Program-made: the position numbers and the translations under genes
Notes under the pieces: model-generated
Seen by the model: only the letters and a program-made list of their open reading frames with translations
Databases searched by the model: none
What the model was told of the DNA's origin: nothing
In this document: one piece after another, positions 36,991 through 46,577 of the stretch
How positions within the stretch are numbered: the stretch's first letter is position 1
Layout of the letters: every line of letters starts with the position of its first letter
NCBI GenBank assembly: GCA_016283755.1
Contig: JAEENO010000018.1
Span: 62,001 to 126,000 of the forward strand
Direction: 5' to 3'
Length of the DNA: 64,000 nt
Source of the DNA: Lachnospiraceae bacterium
GTDB lineage: Bacteria; Bacillota; Clostridia; Lachnospirales; Lachnospiraceae

Positions 36991-37003
36991 TTAAGGGGAA
37001 TAT

Positions 37004-37381
37004 ATGGTTAATGAAGAAAAGGTACGCTTGATGACCAAGCTTGCCGTGTTTGAAGAGAATAAGGGTAAGAAGACTCTTCCGATAGGGGATTATTACCGAA
37101 GCGACTATATAAGTAAGAATTTGTTATCCGGGTTTATCGCGGGTACATTTGCTTACCTTATTTTGGTTGCAATTTGGGCTTTGCATGAGGGTGAGGAACT
37201 TGTGCAGAAGCTGCTTGCACTTGACTTCGGTCATATAATCTTTATGGTTATTGTTTTCTACGGAATTTTCATGGTTCTTTATCTTACGGTATGTTATCTT
37301 GTGGGAGACGCAAAATACCGCCGTTCGGTCAAGAGCCTTAAAGCATATAAGAAAGCGTTAAAGCGATTGGAAAATATGTAA
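37004..37381 (+). CDS. Two-helix membrane protein of unknown function
   Basis: A 125-residue protein with a polar N-terminus of ~40 residues, two hydrophobic helices (~41-60 and ~77-102) and a basic C-terminal tail (KYRRSVKSLKAYKKALKRLENM in two parts), so both ends should face the cytoplasm. I do not recognise a named family. It starts 15 bp after the terminator hairpin and is followed after 15 bp by another unknown membrane gene, and then by cdaA. This gene order points to an envelope-related or c-di-AMP-related role, which is inference. Confidence 0.75.
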   Translation: MVNEEKVRLMTKLAVFEENKGKKTLPIGDYYRSDYISKNLLSGFIAGTFAYLILVAIWALHEGEELVQKLLALDFGHIIFMVIVFYGIFMVLYLTVCYLVGDAKYRRSVKSLKAYKKALKRLENM

Positions 37382-37396
37382 TCGCCCGGAGGACAT

Positions 37397-38395
37397 ATGG
37401 ATACTTTATACGAGATTAAGACAAGAGTAATTACTTTTATAGAGAAGAATGATATGTATGTTAAGCCGGTGGCAAGATTTATTCTGTTACTTATGGCTTA
37501 TCTTATGGTATATATGAATCTTTCCTATTTTCCTAAGCTCCACAATATTTTTATTCCGCTTATTTTGGCGGTAGCCTGCGCAATTCTTCCGATGGGACTT
37601 TCCGCAGTAATACTTGGATTTTATATTGCAGCCAACCTCTACGGACTTGGCCTTGAAGTTATGGGCGTATTTTTAATCTTAATGATACTCGCATATCTTC
37701 TTTATTTCAGATTTTCAAGAGAGAACGGTTCATTGGTAGTCTTAAGCCCTGTGCTTAACTTTATCGGAATACCGTATACTCTTCCTATAGCAACCGGGCT
37801 TACGACAACCCCGGGAGCATCTGTAAGCGTACTTATGGGAACGATTATTTTCTATTTCCTTAAGGGTATTAAGGCTAACGAAGAAGCCTTGCTTGCATCG
37901 GAAGATGCTTTGAAGACAACCAAGCTTCATATCGCAATAGAGCAGGTACTTGTCAATAAGGAAATGTGGTTAATAATCTTCGCATTTTTCTTTACAAATG
38001 TAGTTGTCTATGTAATAAGACGTCTTGCAATCAAGGAAGCATGGAAGATTGCCATTGCAGCGGGCGGTGTTATCCAGCTTCTTATAATCCTTATCGGTAA
38101 GCTTGTACTTGGCAATCCTTACGGAATCCTTGCACTTATATTGGGAAGTATTATCTCCGTAGGACTTTGCTTCGTATTCCAGTTCATGGTATTCGATCTT
38201 GATTATCAGAGAATCGAGCGTGTTCAGTTTGAAGATGACAATTATTACTATTATGTAAGGGCGGTACCGAAGGTACTTGTTGCAGCCAAGGAAAAGCACG
38301 TTAAGACATTTAACGAGACCAAGGCAAAGAGAGAAGAAGAAGTAGAGCGCGAGATAGCGCGCGAGCTTGATATAGATCCTAAGAATCTTAAGTAA
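37397..38395 (+). CDS. Polytopic membrane protein of unknown function upstream of cdaA
   Basis: A 332-residue protein with about eight to ten hydrophobic helices in two groups (~25-165 and ~190-265), split by a charged loop (NEEALLASEDALKTTKLH), and a long charged cytoplasmic tail (~275-332, rich in Lys and Glu). I do not recognise a characterised family. CGGAGG precedes the ATG. It lies 15 bp after the two-helix gene and 35 bp before cdaA, so the two unknown genes and the cdaA-cdaR-glmM set are probably one transcript. A transport or scaffold role is possible; nothing in the sequence fixes it. Confidence 0.78.
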   Translation: MDTLYEIKTRVITFIEKNDMYVKPVARFILLLMAYLMVYMNLSYFPKLHNIFIPLILAVACAILPMGLSAVILGFYIAANLYGLGLEVMGVFLILMILAYLLYFRFSRENGSLVVLSPVLNFIGIPYTLPIATGLTTTPGASVSVLMGTIIFYFLKGIKANEEALLASEDALKTTKLHIAIEQVLVNKEMWLIIFAFFFTNVVVYVIRRLAIKEAWKIAIAAGGVIQLLIILIGKLVLGNPYGILALILGSIISVGLCFVFQFMVFDLDYQRIERVQFEDDNYYYYVRAVPKVLVAAKEKHVKTFNETKAKREEEVEREIARELDIDPKNLK

Positions 38396-38430
38396 GTATT
38401 ATAAAAAACGCGGGAAAGGAGTGATCGGCT

Positions 38431-39351
38431 GTGAGGATATTTGAGATAATTGCAGATTTTTTCAGTACCAATACAACTACGACCTGGCATATGCCGGTAA
38501 TAGCAATACCCGATATTATCGAAATGCTGATCATTGCTGTCCTTTTGTATAAGCTGATGGCATGGATGCGTGATACCAGAGCGTGGGCACTTTTTAAGGG
38601 ACTTATTTTCGTTCTTGTATTCTATGGCTTGGCAGCGCTCTTTGATATGCAGACTATCGTATGGCTTGCAGGTAAGGCATTTACTTACGGACTTATCGCA
38701 TTCTTCGTAGTGTTCCAGCCGGAACTCAGAAAAGCGCTTGAACAGCTGGGACAGAGAAGATTCTTCTCGTGGTTTAATTTCTCGGATTTCCAGAAGAATA
38801 ATGTCGACAGATACACTGACAGAACCATTAATGAAATTGTAAGAGCCTGCTTTGACATGGGCAAGGTTAAGACCGGTGCGCTTATATGTATTGAGCGTGA
38901 GATAGTCTTGGGTGAATATGAAAGAACGGGTATAGCTGTAGACGGACGTGTCTCCAGCCAGCTACTCATCAATATATTTGAGAAGAACACACCATTGCAT
39001 GATGGTGCTGTTATTGTGCGCGGAGACAGAGTTGTTGCGGCAACCTGTTATTTCCCGTTATCGGAGAATCTTGGGCTTAGTAAGGAACTTGGTACGAGAC
39101 ATCGTGCTGCTGTAGGTATAAGCGAGCTTAATGATTCCATGACAATTGTTGTATCAGAAGAGACGGGAAGCGTATCTATAGCAGAGAGAGGCGTATTATC
39201 GAGAGACCTTACGCCGGAGGAATTGAAGATGAGAATTGAGGCTAACCAGAAGAGATTCTCTGAGGAGAGCCGTCTCAGTAAATTTAAGAGGAGGATAGCA
39301 GGTAATGCCGGTGAAAATGCTGAAGAAAATGGCAAAGAGTCTGACAGCTAA
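38431..39351 (+). CDS. cdaA: Diadenylate cyclase CdaA
   Basis: Makes c-di-AMP from two ATP at the membrane. Three N-terminal helices (within ~20-90) precede the DAC domain, whose two active-site motifs are both present: DGA in LHDGAVIVRGD (~191) and RHR in GTRHRAAVG (~222). The 306-residue length and the linkage to a YbbR gene and glmM are the standard CdaA-CdaR-GlmM arrangement that ties c-di-AMP to wall precursor synthesis and osmotic control. The start is GTG at 38431 behind AAAGGAGTGA. The cdaR start lies inside its last 47 bases. Confidence 0.97.
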   Translation: MRIFEIIADFFSTNTTTTWHMPVIAIPDIIEMLIIAVLLYKLMAWMRDTRAWALFKGLIFVLVFYGLAALFDMQTIVWLAGKAFTYGLIAFFVVFQPELRKALEQLGQRRFFSWFNFSDFQKNNVDRYTDRTINEIVRACFDMGKVKTGALICIEREIVLGEYERTGIAVDGRVSSQLLINIFEKNTPLHDGAVIVRGDRVVAATCYFPLSENLGLSKELGTRHRAAVGISELNDSMTIVVSEETGSVSIAERGVLSRDLTPEELKMRIEANQKRFSEESRLSKFKRRIAGNAGENAEENGKESDS

Positions 39352-40582
39352 TATAGGTCTTAAGCTGCTTGCGGTTCTCTTTGCGGTTATTATATGGATT
39401 GTTGTGGTTAATATTCAGAATCCGCAAACTACGGTTTCTTTTACGACAACGGCTACTATTATTAATTCAGAGATAATTACAGACAGGAATCAGGTATTTG
39501 AAGTTAAAGACAATACCGATGTGATTAAGTTTGAAGTTACGGGACCGAGAACCATAGTTAAGGGTATGACTGCATCGGATTTCTCCGTTATAGCAGATAT
39601 GGATAACTTTATCTGGAATAACGGTGTTGTAGCGGTTACGGTATCTCCGCTTAAGTATAAGAACGATGTAACCATTAAGGTTATTAATCCTAATATTAAG
39701 ATTATAGTTGAGGAACTTGTCACAAGACAGTTCGCGGTTGTAACGTCTGCGACCGGTACTCCTAAGACCGGATATGCGGAAGGTGATGTTACATGTTACC
39801 CGGGAACGGTTACGATAACGGGTCCGGCTTCACTTATGGAGTCACTTGACAAAGTTATTGCAACCATTGATATAGACGGTATGTATGATGACCGTACTCA
39901 GTCAATACGTCCGCAGCTATTTAATGTAGACGGTGAGAAGATTGAAAGTAAGAATATAACTATAGAACCGTCGCTTGTTGAGGTTACTGCAGTAATTCTT
40001 GAGACCAAGGTTGTTCCGGTTGTTATCGATTACTTCGGTGACGTTATGGACGGCTATGCGCTCGATTCACTTTCGGTTCTTCCTCAGATGGTTACCATCA
40101 AGGGCAAGCGAAAAGATTTACAGGATATAGTTAAGATTGAGTTACCTGCTGAGATACTCGATCTTAGCAATAAGAATGCAACATATGAGTTGCCGGTTAA
40201 TCTTGAAGACTATCTTCCGGAAGGAGTATGGCTTGTAGATCCTGATCAGAGCAATTGTGTAATAAGAGCAGAGATTGCACAGAAGATAACAAAAACCATA
40301 GAGATTCCGGTGTCATACATAACATTGTTTAATCTGGGTGACGATTTGACACTTGAATACAGGCAGACGACTGTTACGGTAACGGTAAGCGGAAGCGAAC
40401 GTGTTGTAAGCAATCTTGACAGCGGTGACTTTATGTTGTCGCTCGATCTTGAAGGAATTTCGGTCGGACCGTTTAGCTTAAAGCCGACATGTAGGCCTAT
40501 AGAAGGTGTTACCGATATAGAAGTTTCCGTAGTTACTGGTGTGATAAGAACTCTTAATACACCGGATGACGAAGATGAATAA
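39305..40582 (+). CDS. cdaR: YbbR-domain protein CdaR, regulator of CdaA
   Basis: A membrane-anchored extracellular protein that modulates CdaA. One N-terminal helix (~16-36, ending in [10 protein letters not shown], the standard YbbR entry) is followed by YbbR repeats to the end of 425 residues; four repeats can be placed roughly at 45-130, 135-215, 225-310 and 320-410. The ATG at 39305 is supported by GAGGAGG 10 bases upstream, which means the frame overlaps cdaA by 47 bases and translation is probably coupled. It is followed by glmM. Confidence 0.93.
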   Translation: MPVKMLKKMAKSLTANIGLKLLAVLFAVIIWIVVVNIQNPQTTVSFTTTATIINSEIITDRNQVFEVKDNTDVIKFEVTGPRTIVKGMTASDFSVIADMDNFIWNNGVVAVTVSPLKYKNDVTIKVINPNIKIIVEELVTRQFAVVTSATGTPKTGYAEGDVTCYPGTVTITGPASLMESLDKVIATIDIDGMYDDRTQSIRPQLFNVDGEKIESKNITIEPSLVEVTAVILETKVVPVVIDYFGDVMDGYALDSLSVLPQMVTIKGKRKDLQDIVKIELPAEILDLSNKNATYELPVNLEDYLPEGVWLVDPDQSNCVIRAEIAQKITKTIEIPVSYITLFNLGDDLTLEYRQTTVTVTVSGSERVVSNLDSGDFMLSLDLEGISVGPFSLKPTCRPIEGVTDIEVSVVTGVIRTLNTPDDEDE

Positions 40583-40596
40583 GCGGAGGTTTTACT

Positions 40597-41946
40597 ATGA
40601 GCAGAATGTTTGGTACAGACGGCGTCAGAGGTGTAGCCGGTTCTGAATTGACAATACAGCTTGCAACGAGCTTGGGTCAGGCAGGTGCATTTGTGCTTAC
40701 CAAAGAGACATCTCATAATCCTACGATAATTGTGGGATGTGATACAAGAATATCGGGAGGAATGCTCAGCAATGCGCTTATGGCAGGAATATGTTCCGTA
40801 GGAGCCAATGCGGTATATGTAGGAGTAATTCCAACGCCTGCAATAGCATATCTTACGAGATTCTACCATGCAGATGCGGGAGTTATGATTTCGGCATCTC
40901 ACAATCCTGCTGAGTTTAACGGAATCAAGTTCTTTAACAGAGAAGGATATAAGCTCCCGGACCAGCTTGAAGATGAAATTGAGAACCTTATCTCATCTAA
41001 TCTTATGGGTGTAACAATGCCTGTAGGAGCTGAGGTAGGTAAGATAGAATATCGTTTTGATGCACTGGAAGATTATATAGCTTTTGCTAAAAAAGCAGTA
41101 CCGATCGATCTTACAGGCATGAAAATAGTTGCTGACTGCGCGGAAGGCGCATCATATATAACATCGGTTCGTACATTAAGCGAGCTCGGTGCTGAAGTTA
41201 TCGCGATTCATACAAATCCTGACGGTATTAATATCAACCGTAACTGCGGTTCAACTCATATGGAAGAGCTTATGAGACGCGTTGTGGAAGAGAAAGCCGA
41301 CCTTGGAGTCGCTTTTGACGGTGATGCCGACAGAATGCTTGCAGTTGATGAGAACGGTAAAATGGTAGACGGTGACCAGCTTATGGCAATATGCGGTCTC
41401 TATCTTAAAGAGCGCGGTAAGCTTAAGCAGGATACAATCGTCGGCACTGTTATGTCGAATCTCGGCTTTACTTTGTTCGGTAAAGCCAATGCGATTGATA
41501 TCGAAAGAACCGTTGTAGGTGACAGATATGTATTGGAATGCATGAAGCGTAAGGGATATAACTTGGGCGGCGAGCAGTCCGGACATATCATTTTCCTTGA
41601 TGAGAATACAACCGGAGACGGATTATTATCCGCACTTCATCTTTTACAGGTACTGGTTGATACCAAGAAGCCTTTGTCGGAGCTTGCTTCTATTATGGAA
41701 GTATTGCCGCAGGCACTTGTTAATGCGAAAGTATCAAATGCGAATAAGCATAAATATATGGAGTACTCTGCAATATCCAACGCTATTGAGGATATTGAGA
41801 AAAAGTATGCGGACGAAGGCCGTGTGCTTATAAGACCGTCCGGTACGGAGCCGCTCGTTCGAGTAATGATCGAAGGCAAAGATATAGAAGAGATAACCAG
41901 GGATGCAACACGTCTTGCGGAACTTATCTCGGAAGTAATGTCATAG
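40597..41946 (+). CDS. glmM: Phosphoglucosamine mutase
   Basis: Interconverts glucosamine-6-phosphate and glucosamine-1-phosphate for UDP-GlcNAc synthesis. The 449 residues have the catalytic phosphoserine loop [16 protein letters not shown] (Ser ~101), the metal loop DGDADR (~241-246), the sugar loop GGEQSGH and the phosphate-binding [12 protein letters not shown] near the end. Complete. In Firmicutes GlmM binds and inhibits CdaA, which explains the gene order. CGGAGG precedes the ATG 14 bp after cdaR. Confidence 0.97.
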   Translation: MSRMFGTDGVRGVAGSELTIQLATSLGQAGAFVLTKETSHNPTIIVGCDTRISGGMLSNALMAGICSVGANAVYVGVIPTPAIAYLTRFYHADAGVMISASHNPAEFNGIKFFNREGYKLPDQLEDEIENLISSNLMGVTMPVGAEVGKIEYRFDALEDYIAFAKKAVPIDLTGMKIVADCAEGASYITSVRTLSELGAEVIAIHTNPDGININRNCGSTHMEELMRRVVEEKADLGVAFDGDADRMLAVDENGKMVDGDQLMAICGLYLKERGKLKQDTIVGTVMSNLGFTLFGKANAIDIERTVVGDRYVLECMKRKGYNLGGEQSGHIIFLDENTTGDGLLSALHLLQVLVDTKKPLSELASIMEVLPQALVNAKVSNANKHKYMEYSAISNAIEDIEKKYADEGRVLIRPSGTEPLVRVMIEGKDIEEITRDATRLAELISEVMS

Positions 41947-41993
41947 AATTAGGGGAAAAACATTGAATAATAGGATATACGGGGAGAAAGAAT

Positions 41994-43061
41994 ATGACAA
42001 ATAGGGACAAGGCCTCAGTAAGAAAGAGGAACAAAAGAAAACTTATTGTATTTTTTGTGGAAGTAATACTTCTGCTTGTATTGTTACTTGTATTATGGTT
42101 TGCAATCAAGTTATCGAAGATTAATTCCGAAAAGACAGATGCCGCAAAGCATAACGACCTTGATAACAATACCCTTGAGGTTATGGGTAAGTATACTACT
42201 ATAGCTTTACTCGGACTTGATAATCGTACGAGCGGAAGCTATACATCAGGTAATGCGGACTCGATAATTATTGCAAGTATCGATAATGATACTAAGGATG
42301 TTAAGCTTGTGTCCGTATACAGAGACACATACCTTGAAGTAACCGAAGAAGGTAAATATTTTAAGGTTAATTCCGCATATGCAAGAAACGGCGGAGCTCT
42401 TGGTATGGTAGAGACACTTAACCGCAATCTCGACCTTGATATACAGAAGTATGTTACGGTTGACTGGAAAGCTCTCGCAAGAACAATTGATTTACTCGGC
42501 GGAATAGAAGTTGAACTTACGGCAAAGGAAGCGCAGCAGGTTAATAAGTATACGCATAAGGATACAATTAAAATGACCGGTTATGGTTCCAACCAGGAAG
42601 CTGTAGAAGGTGTCAATAACTTAGACGGCGTACATGCAGTTGCTTATGCCCGTATAAGAAAGGGTGTAGGCGACGACTTCAAGAGAACACAGCGTCAGAG
42701 AGAAGTTATAACCAAGATGCTATCCAAGCTCAAAAAGTGCGGATTCTCGGCAATCAATAACATAATGGATGAAGTATTCCCGATGATAAGTACGAACTTC
42801 TCCAAGACAGAGCTGCTTTCGCTTGTTGCGGGAGTTATGGATTATGATATAGTCGATACCAAGGGATTTCCGGAAGATAATGACGGTAAGACAATGGGTA
42901 AGGCGGGTTCATGTATAATTCCGATAAGCCTTCTTACCAATGTTATTAAGCTTCACGAATTCCTATATGCAGATGAGAAATATACACCATCACCTACGGT
43001 ACAGCAGATAAGCAATCAGATCATATATGATTCGGGACTTGCACCGCAGACTGAGCAATAA
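41994..43061 (+). CDS. LytR-CpsA-Psr family protein
   Basis: A 355-residue envelope enzyme of the LCP family, which attaches teichoic acids or other glycopolymers to peptidoglycan. A short basic cytoplasmic start (RKRNKRK) is followed by a single membrane helix (~16-38) and the extracellular LCP domain with ALLGLDNRTSG, NADSIIIASID, SVYRDTYLEV and the arginine-bearing YARIRKGVGDDFKRTQRQREV. It lies 47 bp after glmM with a GGGGAGAA site and probably ends that operon. The polymer it transfers is unknown. Confidence 0.9.
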   Translation: MTNRDKASVRKRNKRKLIVFFVEVILLLVLLLVLWFAIKLSKINSEKTDAAKHNDLDNNTLEVMGKYTTIALLGLDNRTSGSYTSGNADSIIIASIDNDTKDVKLVSVYRDTYLEVTEEGKYFKVNSAYARNGGALGMVETLNRNLDLDIQKYVTVDWKALARTIDLLGGIEVELTAKEAQQVNKYTHKDTIKMTGYGSNQEAVEGVNNLDGVHAVAYARIRKGVGDDFKRTQRQREVITKMLSKLKKCGFSAINNIMDEVFPMISTNFSKTELLSLVAGVMDYDIVDTKGFPEDNDGKTMGKAGSCIIPISLLTNVIKLHEFLYADEKYTPSPTVQQISNQIIYDSGLAPQTEQ

Positions 43062-43075
43062 AGGGTTAGGAAAAC

Positions 43076-43105
43076 TTGCCTTAAATATTATAAAAAGTTT
43101 ATAAT
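43076..43105 (+). promoter_or_regulatory. Promoter upstream of a leader terminator before htrA
   Basis: TTGCCT at 43076-43081, 18-base spacer, TATAAT at 43100-43105. Transcription would start near 43112 and meet the hairpin at 43139 within about 30 bases, making a short RNA or an htrA leader. Confidence 0.5.
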
Positions 43106-43138
43106 TCGTCACATGGTAATCACGTGGAGAACACCTGC

Positions 43139-43175
43139 TAAGCACATTGTAAAACTACAATGTGCTTATTGTTTT
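43139..43175 (+). terminator. Rho-independent terminator between the LCP gene and htrA
   Basis: Perfect 13-bp stem TAAGCACATTGTA/TACAATGTGCTTA (43139-43151, 43156-43168), 4-base loop, TTGTTTT tail. From there to htrA (43176-43250) the leader holds a GTTTTGG/CCAAAAC inverted repeat (43171-43177, 43211-43217). Confidence 0.85.
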
Positions 43176-43250
43176 GGGAGGCAGATGACGGGAAGGAGCT
43201 CGCATGAACTCCAAAACAGTAATATAAACTTTTAGTGGAGGTAGTTAATC

Positions 43251-44594
43251 ATGAGTGAGAATTATTATGACGGTAACAATAATGAGTATGTAGTTAACGG
43301 CAAGAATGTGGAAGAGAAGCCGGTGCAGGAATCATCGGTATATTCATACAGCTACATTAACGGCAATCCTCATACGGATAGTTATACTGAAAGCAGCAAT
43401 CACACAAGCGGTAAATCAAGCGGTGGCAAGAAAGGCCCGGGCTGGTTTGCCAAGACTGTTATTGTAGCAATTGTATTCGGACTTATAGTTTCCGGTATAT
43501 TTGTTGGAGCAGTTAAGCTTACGGGCTCCGATGAGATGATTTCAAAGTCTGTCACATCTTATTCGACAGAGCTTTTATCATCTGATTATGACGGTGTAAG
43601 CATTGCAAACGATGTCTCTGATATAGTTGATGCAACAATGCCTACAGTTGTGGCAATTACGAATGTATCCGAGCGTGAAGTTCAGACCTGGTTCTGGGGA
43701 ACACAGAAAGAACAGGCGACATCGGCAGGTTCCGGTGTTATAATTGCGCAGGATGATGAGAATTTATATATTGTAACCAATAACCACGTTATAGAAGGTA
43801 ATATTGTTGAGTTAACCGTTACTTTCTCAGACGGCAGTGTTGTTAAAGCTGAAGTTAAGGGAACCAACCCGAGTACAGATCTTGCAATCGTAACGGTTAA
43901 AAAAAGTGATATAAGCAATGAGACATTATCGGCAATTAAGATTGCTGTCTTAGGTAACTCTGAGAATACAAGACTTGGTGAATCGGTAATCGTAATCGGT
44001 AATGCCTTGGGTTACGGTCAGTCCGTTACGACAGGTTGTGTAAGTGCACTTGAAAGAAGTGTAACAATTGAGAATAACACATATACACTTATGCAGGTTT
44101 CTGCAGCTATTAACCCCGGTAACTCCGGCGGAGCATTGATGAATGCCAAGGGAGAACTTATCGGTATCACATCTGCCAAGTATTCCGATACCAGTGTGGA
44201 AGGAATGGGATTCGCAATTCCGATAAGTGATGCAAAGCCTATTATCGAAGCAATCATTAAGCAGGAGACAATAGCGGAAGAGGAGAGAGGATATCTCGGA
44301 ATCTACGGCGAAGATGTAACAGAGTCAATCGCAAGCGTATACAATATGCCGGTCGGAATATATGTTAAGGGCCTTGTAGAGGGCAGCTCGGCAGAAAAGG
44401 CGGGCATTAAGGTCGGAGATATTATTCAGGAAATTAACGGTGTTAAGATTGCGACATTCATCGAGCTTCAGACGCAGCTTCAGTATTGCAAGGCGGGTCA
44501 GGATATAACCGTAACGGTTAAGACCTTAAAGAACGGCAGATATGAAGATGTAACATATAATGTAACACTTATGTCTAAGCCTGAAACCAATTAA
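43251..44594 (+). CDS. htrA: HtrA/DegP-type membrane-anchored serine protease
   Basis: A 447-residue quality-control protease outside the membrane. A ~60-residue Ser/Asn/Tyr-rich cytoplasmic start is followed by a helix (~63-86), a trypsin-like domain with the triad His in TNNHVIEG (~178), Asp in STDLAIV (~209) and Ser in NPGNSGGAL (~291), and one PDZ domain (~345-440, starting GYLGIYGEDV). The single-PDZ layout matches Firmicute HtrA. GTGGAGG precedes the ATG. It has its own leader and terminators on both sides, so it is regulated apart from the c-di-AMP cluster. Confidence 0.95.
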   Translation: MSENYYDGNNNEYVVNGKNVEEKPVQESSVYSYSYINGNPHTDSYTESSNHTSGKSSGGKKGPGWFAKTVIVAIVFGLIVSGIFVGAVKLTGSDEMISKSVTSYSTELLSSDYDGVSIANDVSDIVDATMPTVVAITNVSEREVQTWFWGTQKEQATSAGSGVIIAQDDENLYIVTNNHVIEGNIVELTVTFSDGSVVKAEVKGTNPSTDLAIVTVKKSDISNETLSAIKIAVLGNSENTRLGESVIVIGNALGYGQSVTTGCVSALERSVTIENNTYTLMQVSAAINPGNSGGALMNAKGELIGITSAKYSDTSVEGMGFAIPISDAKPIIEAIIKQETIAEEERGYLGIYGEDVTESIASVYNMPVGIYVKGLVEGSSAEKAGIKVGDIIQEINGVKIATFIELQTQLQYCKAGQDITVTVKTLKNGRYEDVTYNVTLMSKPETN

Positions 44595-44601
44595 TTATAT
44601 G

Positions 44602-44630
44602 GGCAGAGAGTTCTACTCTCTGCCTTTTTT
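44602..44630 (+). terminator. Rho-independent terminator after htrA
   Basis: Perfect 9-bp stem GGCAGAGAG/CTCTCTGCC (44602-44610, 44616-44624), 5-base loop and six T. Confidence 0.92.
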
Positions 44631-44654
44631 ATTGTATAAAAGCTCTGCCCACTA

Positions 44655-44683
44655 TTGAGAGTAAGATTAAATAGTGCTATGCT
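44655..44683 (+). promoter_or_regulatory. Promoter of the aminopeptidase P gene
   Basis: TTGAGA at 44655-44660, 17-base spacer, TATGCT at 44678-44683, 31 bases before the start codon. Confidence 0.5.
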
Positions 44684-44714
44684 TGTACTATAAGTTTATA
44701 CGGAGGTCTAAGAA

Positions 44715-46505
44715 ATGATACAGGAGAGACTTAAATCTTTAAGAGATGAGATGCGTAAGCGTAACATCGATTATTATATTGTTCCGACGGCGGATTTCCA
44801 TGAGTCCGAATATGTCGGCGAGTACTTTAAGGCAAGAAAGTGGATTACGGGATTTACAGGATCTGCGGGAACTGCTGTTATAGGAATGGACGAAGCAGGG
44901 CTCTGGACAGATGGAAGATACTTTATTCAGGCTGAGAACCAGCTTAAGGGTTCCGGTGTCACTTTATTTAAGATGGCACAGGAAGGTGTGCCTACAATTA
45001 ACGAATATCTTGAGAAGAATTTGAAGAACGGCGGAGTAATAGGATTTGACGGACGCGTTGTAAATACACGTCTTGCGGAAGCTTTTAAGGAGATTGCAGA
45101 TAAGAAGAGCGGTTCACTTTATACAAGTGAAGACTTAATCGACATAATCTGGAATGATAGACCTTCACTTCCTACATCGAAGGCATGGATATTGGAAGAA
45201 AAATTTTCGGGAGAGAGCGTGACTTCAAAACTCGAAAGAATCAGAAAAGAAATGAAGGAATGTGGAGCAGACACCCATATTATGACCTGTCTTTTCGATA
45301 TTGAATGGACATTTAATTTACGCGGTGGAGATATCGAACATGTGCCGGTTAACCTTTGCTTTGCATTGATAGATGAGAAGAATGCAAGTTATTATATTAA
45401 TGAGGCCGACCTTGACGATAAGGTTAAAACATATCTTAAGAATAATGGCGTTACACTTCGCCCATACGAAGCAATATATGATGATGTTAAGAATATACCT
45501 GCTTCAGCAAAAGTGCTTCTTAACAAAGCACAGGTTAACAGCAGAATAACGGATTTACTGCCGAAGACAGCAACAATTATTGATAAAGCAAATCCTGCAG
45601 AGCTTATGAAGTCCTGCAAGAATGAAGTCGAATTACAGAATCTTATCAAAGCACACATAAAAGATGCGGTAGCAATGACCAAATTTATGTATTGGCTGAA
45701 AACTAATGTAGGGCGTATTGAAATGACAGAAGTTACCGCACAGGACTACTTAGCTAACCTTAGAGCCGAGCAGGAGGGCTTCATAGATCTTTCTTTCGGA
45801 ACAATTTCAGCATACGGTCCTAATGCGGCAATGATGCATTATTCCGCAACGCCTGATAATTGCGCGGCCCTTGAGCCTCGCGGTATGCTCCTTGTGGATT
45901 CGGGCGGACACTATTATGAGGGCTCGACCGATATTACAAGAACTTTTGCATTAGGTCCGGTTACAGACATTGAGAAAAAGCACTTCACCGCAGTTCTTCG
46001 TGCCAATATGAATCTGTCTCATGCAAGATTCTTATACGGATGCAGTGGACTTAACCTTGATATTCTTGCAAGAGGTCCTATCTGGGATATGGATCTTGAT
46101 TATCAGTGCGGAACAGGACATGGTGTCGGTTATCTTCTCAATATCCATGAAGGCCCTAATGGCTTCAGATGGAAGATAGTTCCTGAAAGAAAGGACAGCG
46201 GTGTACTCGAAGAAGGTATGTGTACGACAGATGAGCCCGGTATTTACCTTGAAGGACAATACGGAATAAGACTTGAGAATGAGCTTATCTGCAGAAAGGG
46301 TGCTAAGAATGAATACGGACAGTTCATGTATTTTGAAGATATGACTTTTGTTCCGTTCGATCTTGACCTTGTGGATGAGAAATACCTTAACGCAATCGAT
46401 AAGGAAAGACTTAACGAATATCATAAGAAAGTGTATGAGACAATATCACCGTATCTTACCGATGACGAGAAGAATTGGCTAAAGACATACACTCGTCAAA
46501 TTTAA
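44715..46505 (+). CDS. pepP: Xaa-Pro aminopeptidase (M24 aminopeptidase P)
   Basis: A 596-residue cytoplasmic metallopeptidase removing N-terminal residues before proline. Two creatinase-like N-terminal domains (~1-310) are followed by the pita-bread M24 domain with all five metal ligands: Asp in LLVDSGGHY and TDITRTF, His in GTGHGVGY, Glu in TDEPGIYLEG and Glu in IRLENEL. The size and the C-terminal extension match the long, eukaryote-like aminopeptidase P group common in gut Firmicutes. CGGAGG precedes the ATG. It is a single gene with its own promoter. Confidence 0.93.
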   Translation: MIQERLKSLRDEMRKRNIDYYIVPTADFHESEYVGEYFKARKWITGFTGSAGTAVIGMDEAGLWTDGRYFIQAENQLKGSGVTLFKMAQEGVPTINEYLEKNLKNGGVIGFDGRVVNTRLAEAFKEIADKKSGSLYTSEDLIDIIWNDRPSLPTSKAWILEEKFSGESVTSKLERIRKEMKECGADTHIMTCLFDIEWTFNLRGGDIEHVPVNLCFALIDEKNASYYINEADLDDKVKTYLKNNGVTLRPYEAIYDDVKNIPASAKVLLNKAQVNSRITDLLPKTATIIDKANPAELMKSCKNEVELQNLIKAHIKDAVAMTKFMYWLKTNVGRIEMTEVTAQDYLANLRAEQEGFIDLSFGTISAYGPNAAMMHYSATPDNCAALEPRGMLLVDSGGHYYEGSTDITRTFALGPVTDIEKKHFTAVLRANMNLSHARFLYGCSGLNLDILARGPIWDMDLDYQCGTGHGVGYLLNIHEGPNGFRWKIVPERKDSGVLEEGMCTTDEPGIYLEGQYGIRLENELICRKGAKNEYGQFMYFEDMTFVPFDLDLVDEKYLNAIDKERLNEYHKKVYETISPYLTDDEKNWLKTYTRQI

Positions 46506-46536
46506 AACAATAAATCATAAAAATTAAATGTTAAAA

Positions 46537-46577
46537 TGCTCCCTAGATATGTTTGAAATCAAACTATAAAGGGGGCA
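46537..46577 (+). promoter_or_regulatory. Hairpin that covers the chemoreceptor ribosome binding site
   Basis: TGCTCCCT (46537-46544) pairs over 8 positions with AGGGGGCA (46570-46577), one G-U pair, and an inner perfect stem GTTTGA/TCAAAC (46551-46556, 46559-46564) closes it. The AAAGGGGGC site lies in the right arm, 7 bases before the ATG. A weak sigma-D-like box (TTAA-N15-CTAGATAT, 46524-46550) overlaps the left arm. Confidence 0.45.

Noticed and set aside
40246..40902. A 218-codon reverse-strand frame across cdaR and glmM
   Set aside because: It runs antisense through the junction of two certain genes and has a cysteine/serine-rich composition typical of a shadow frame.
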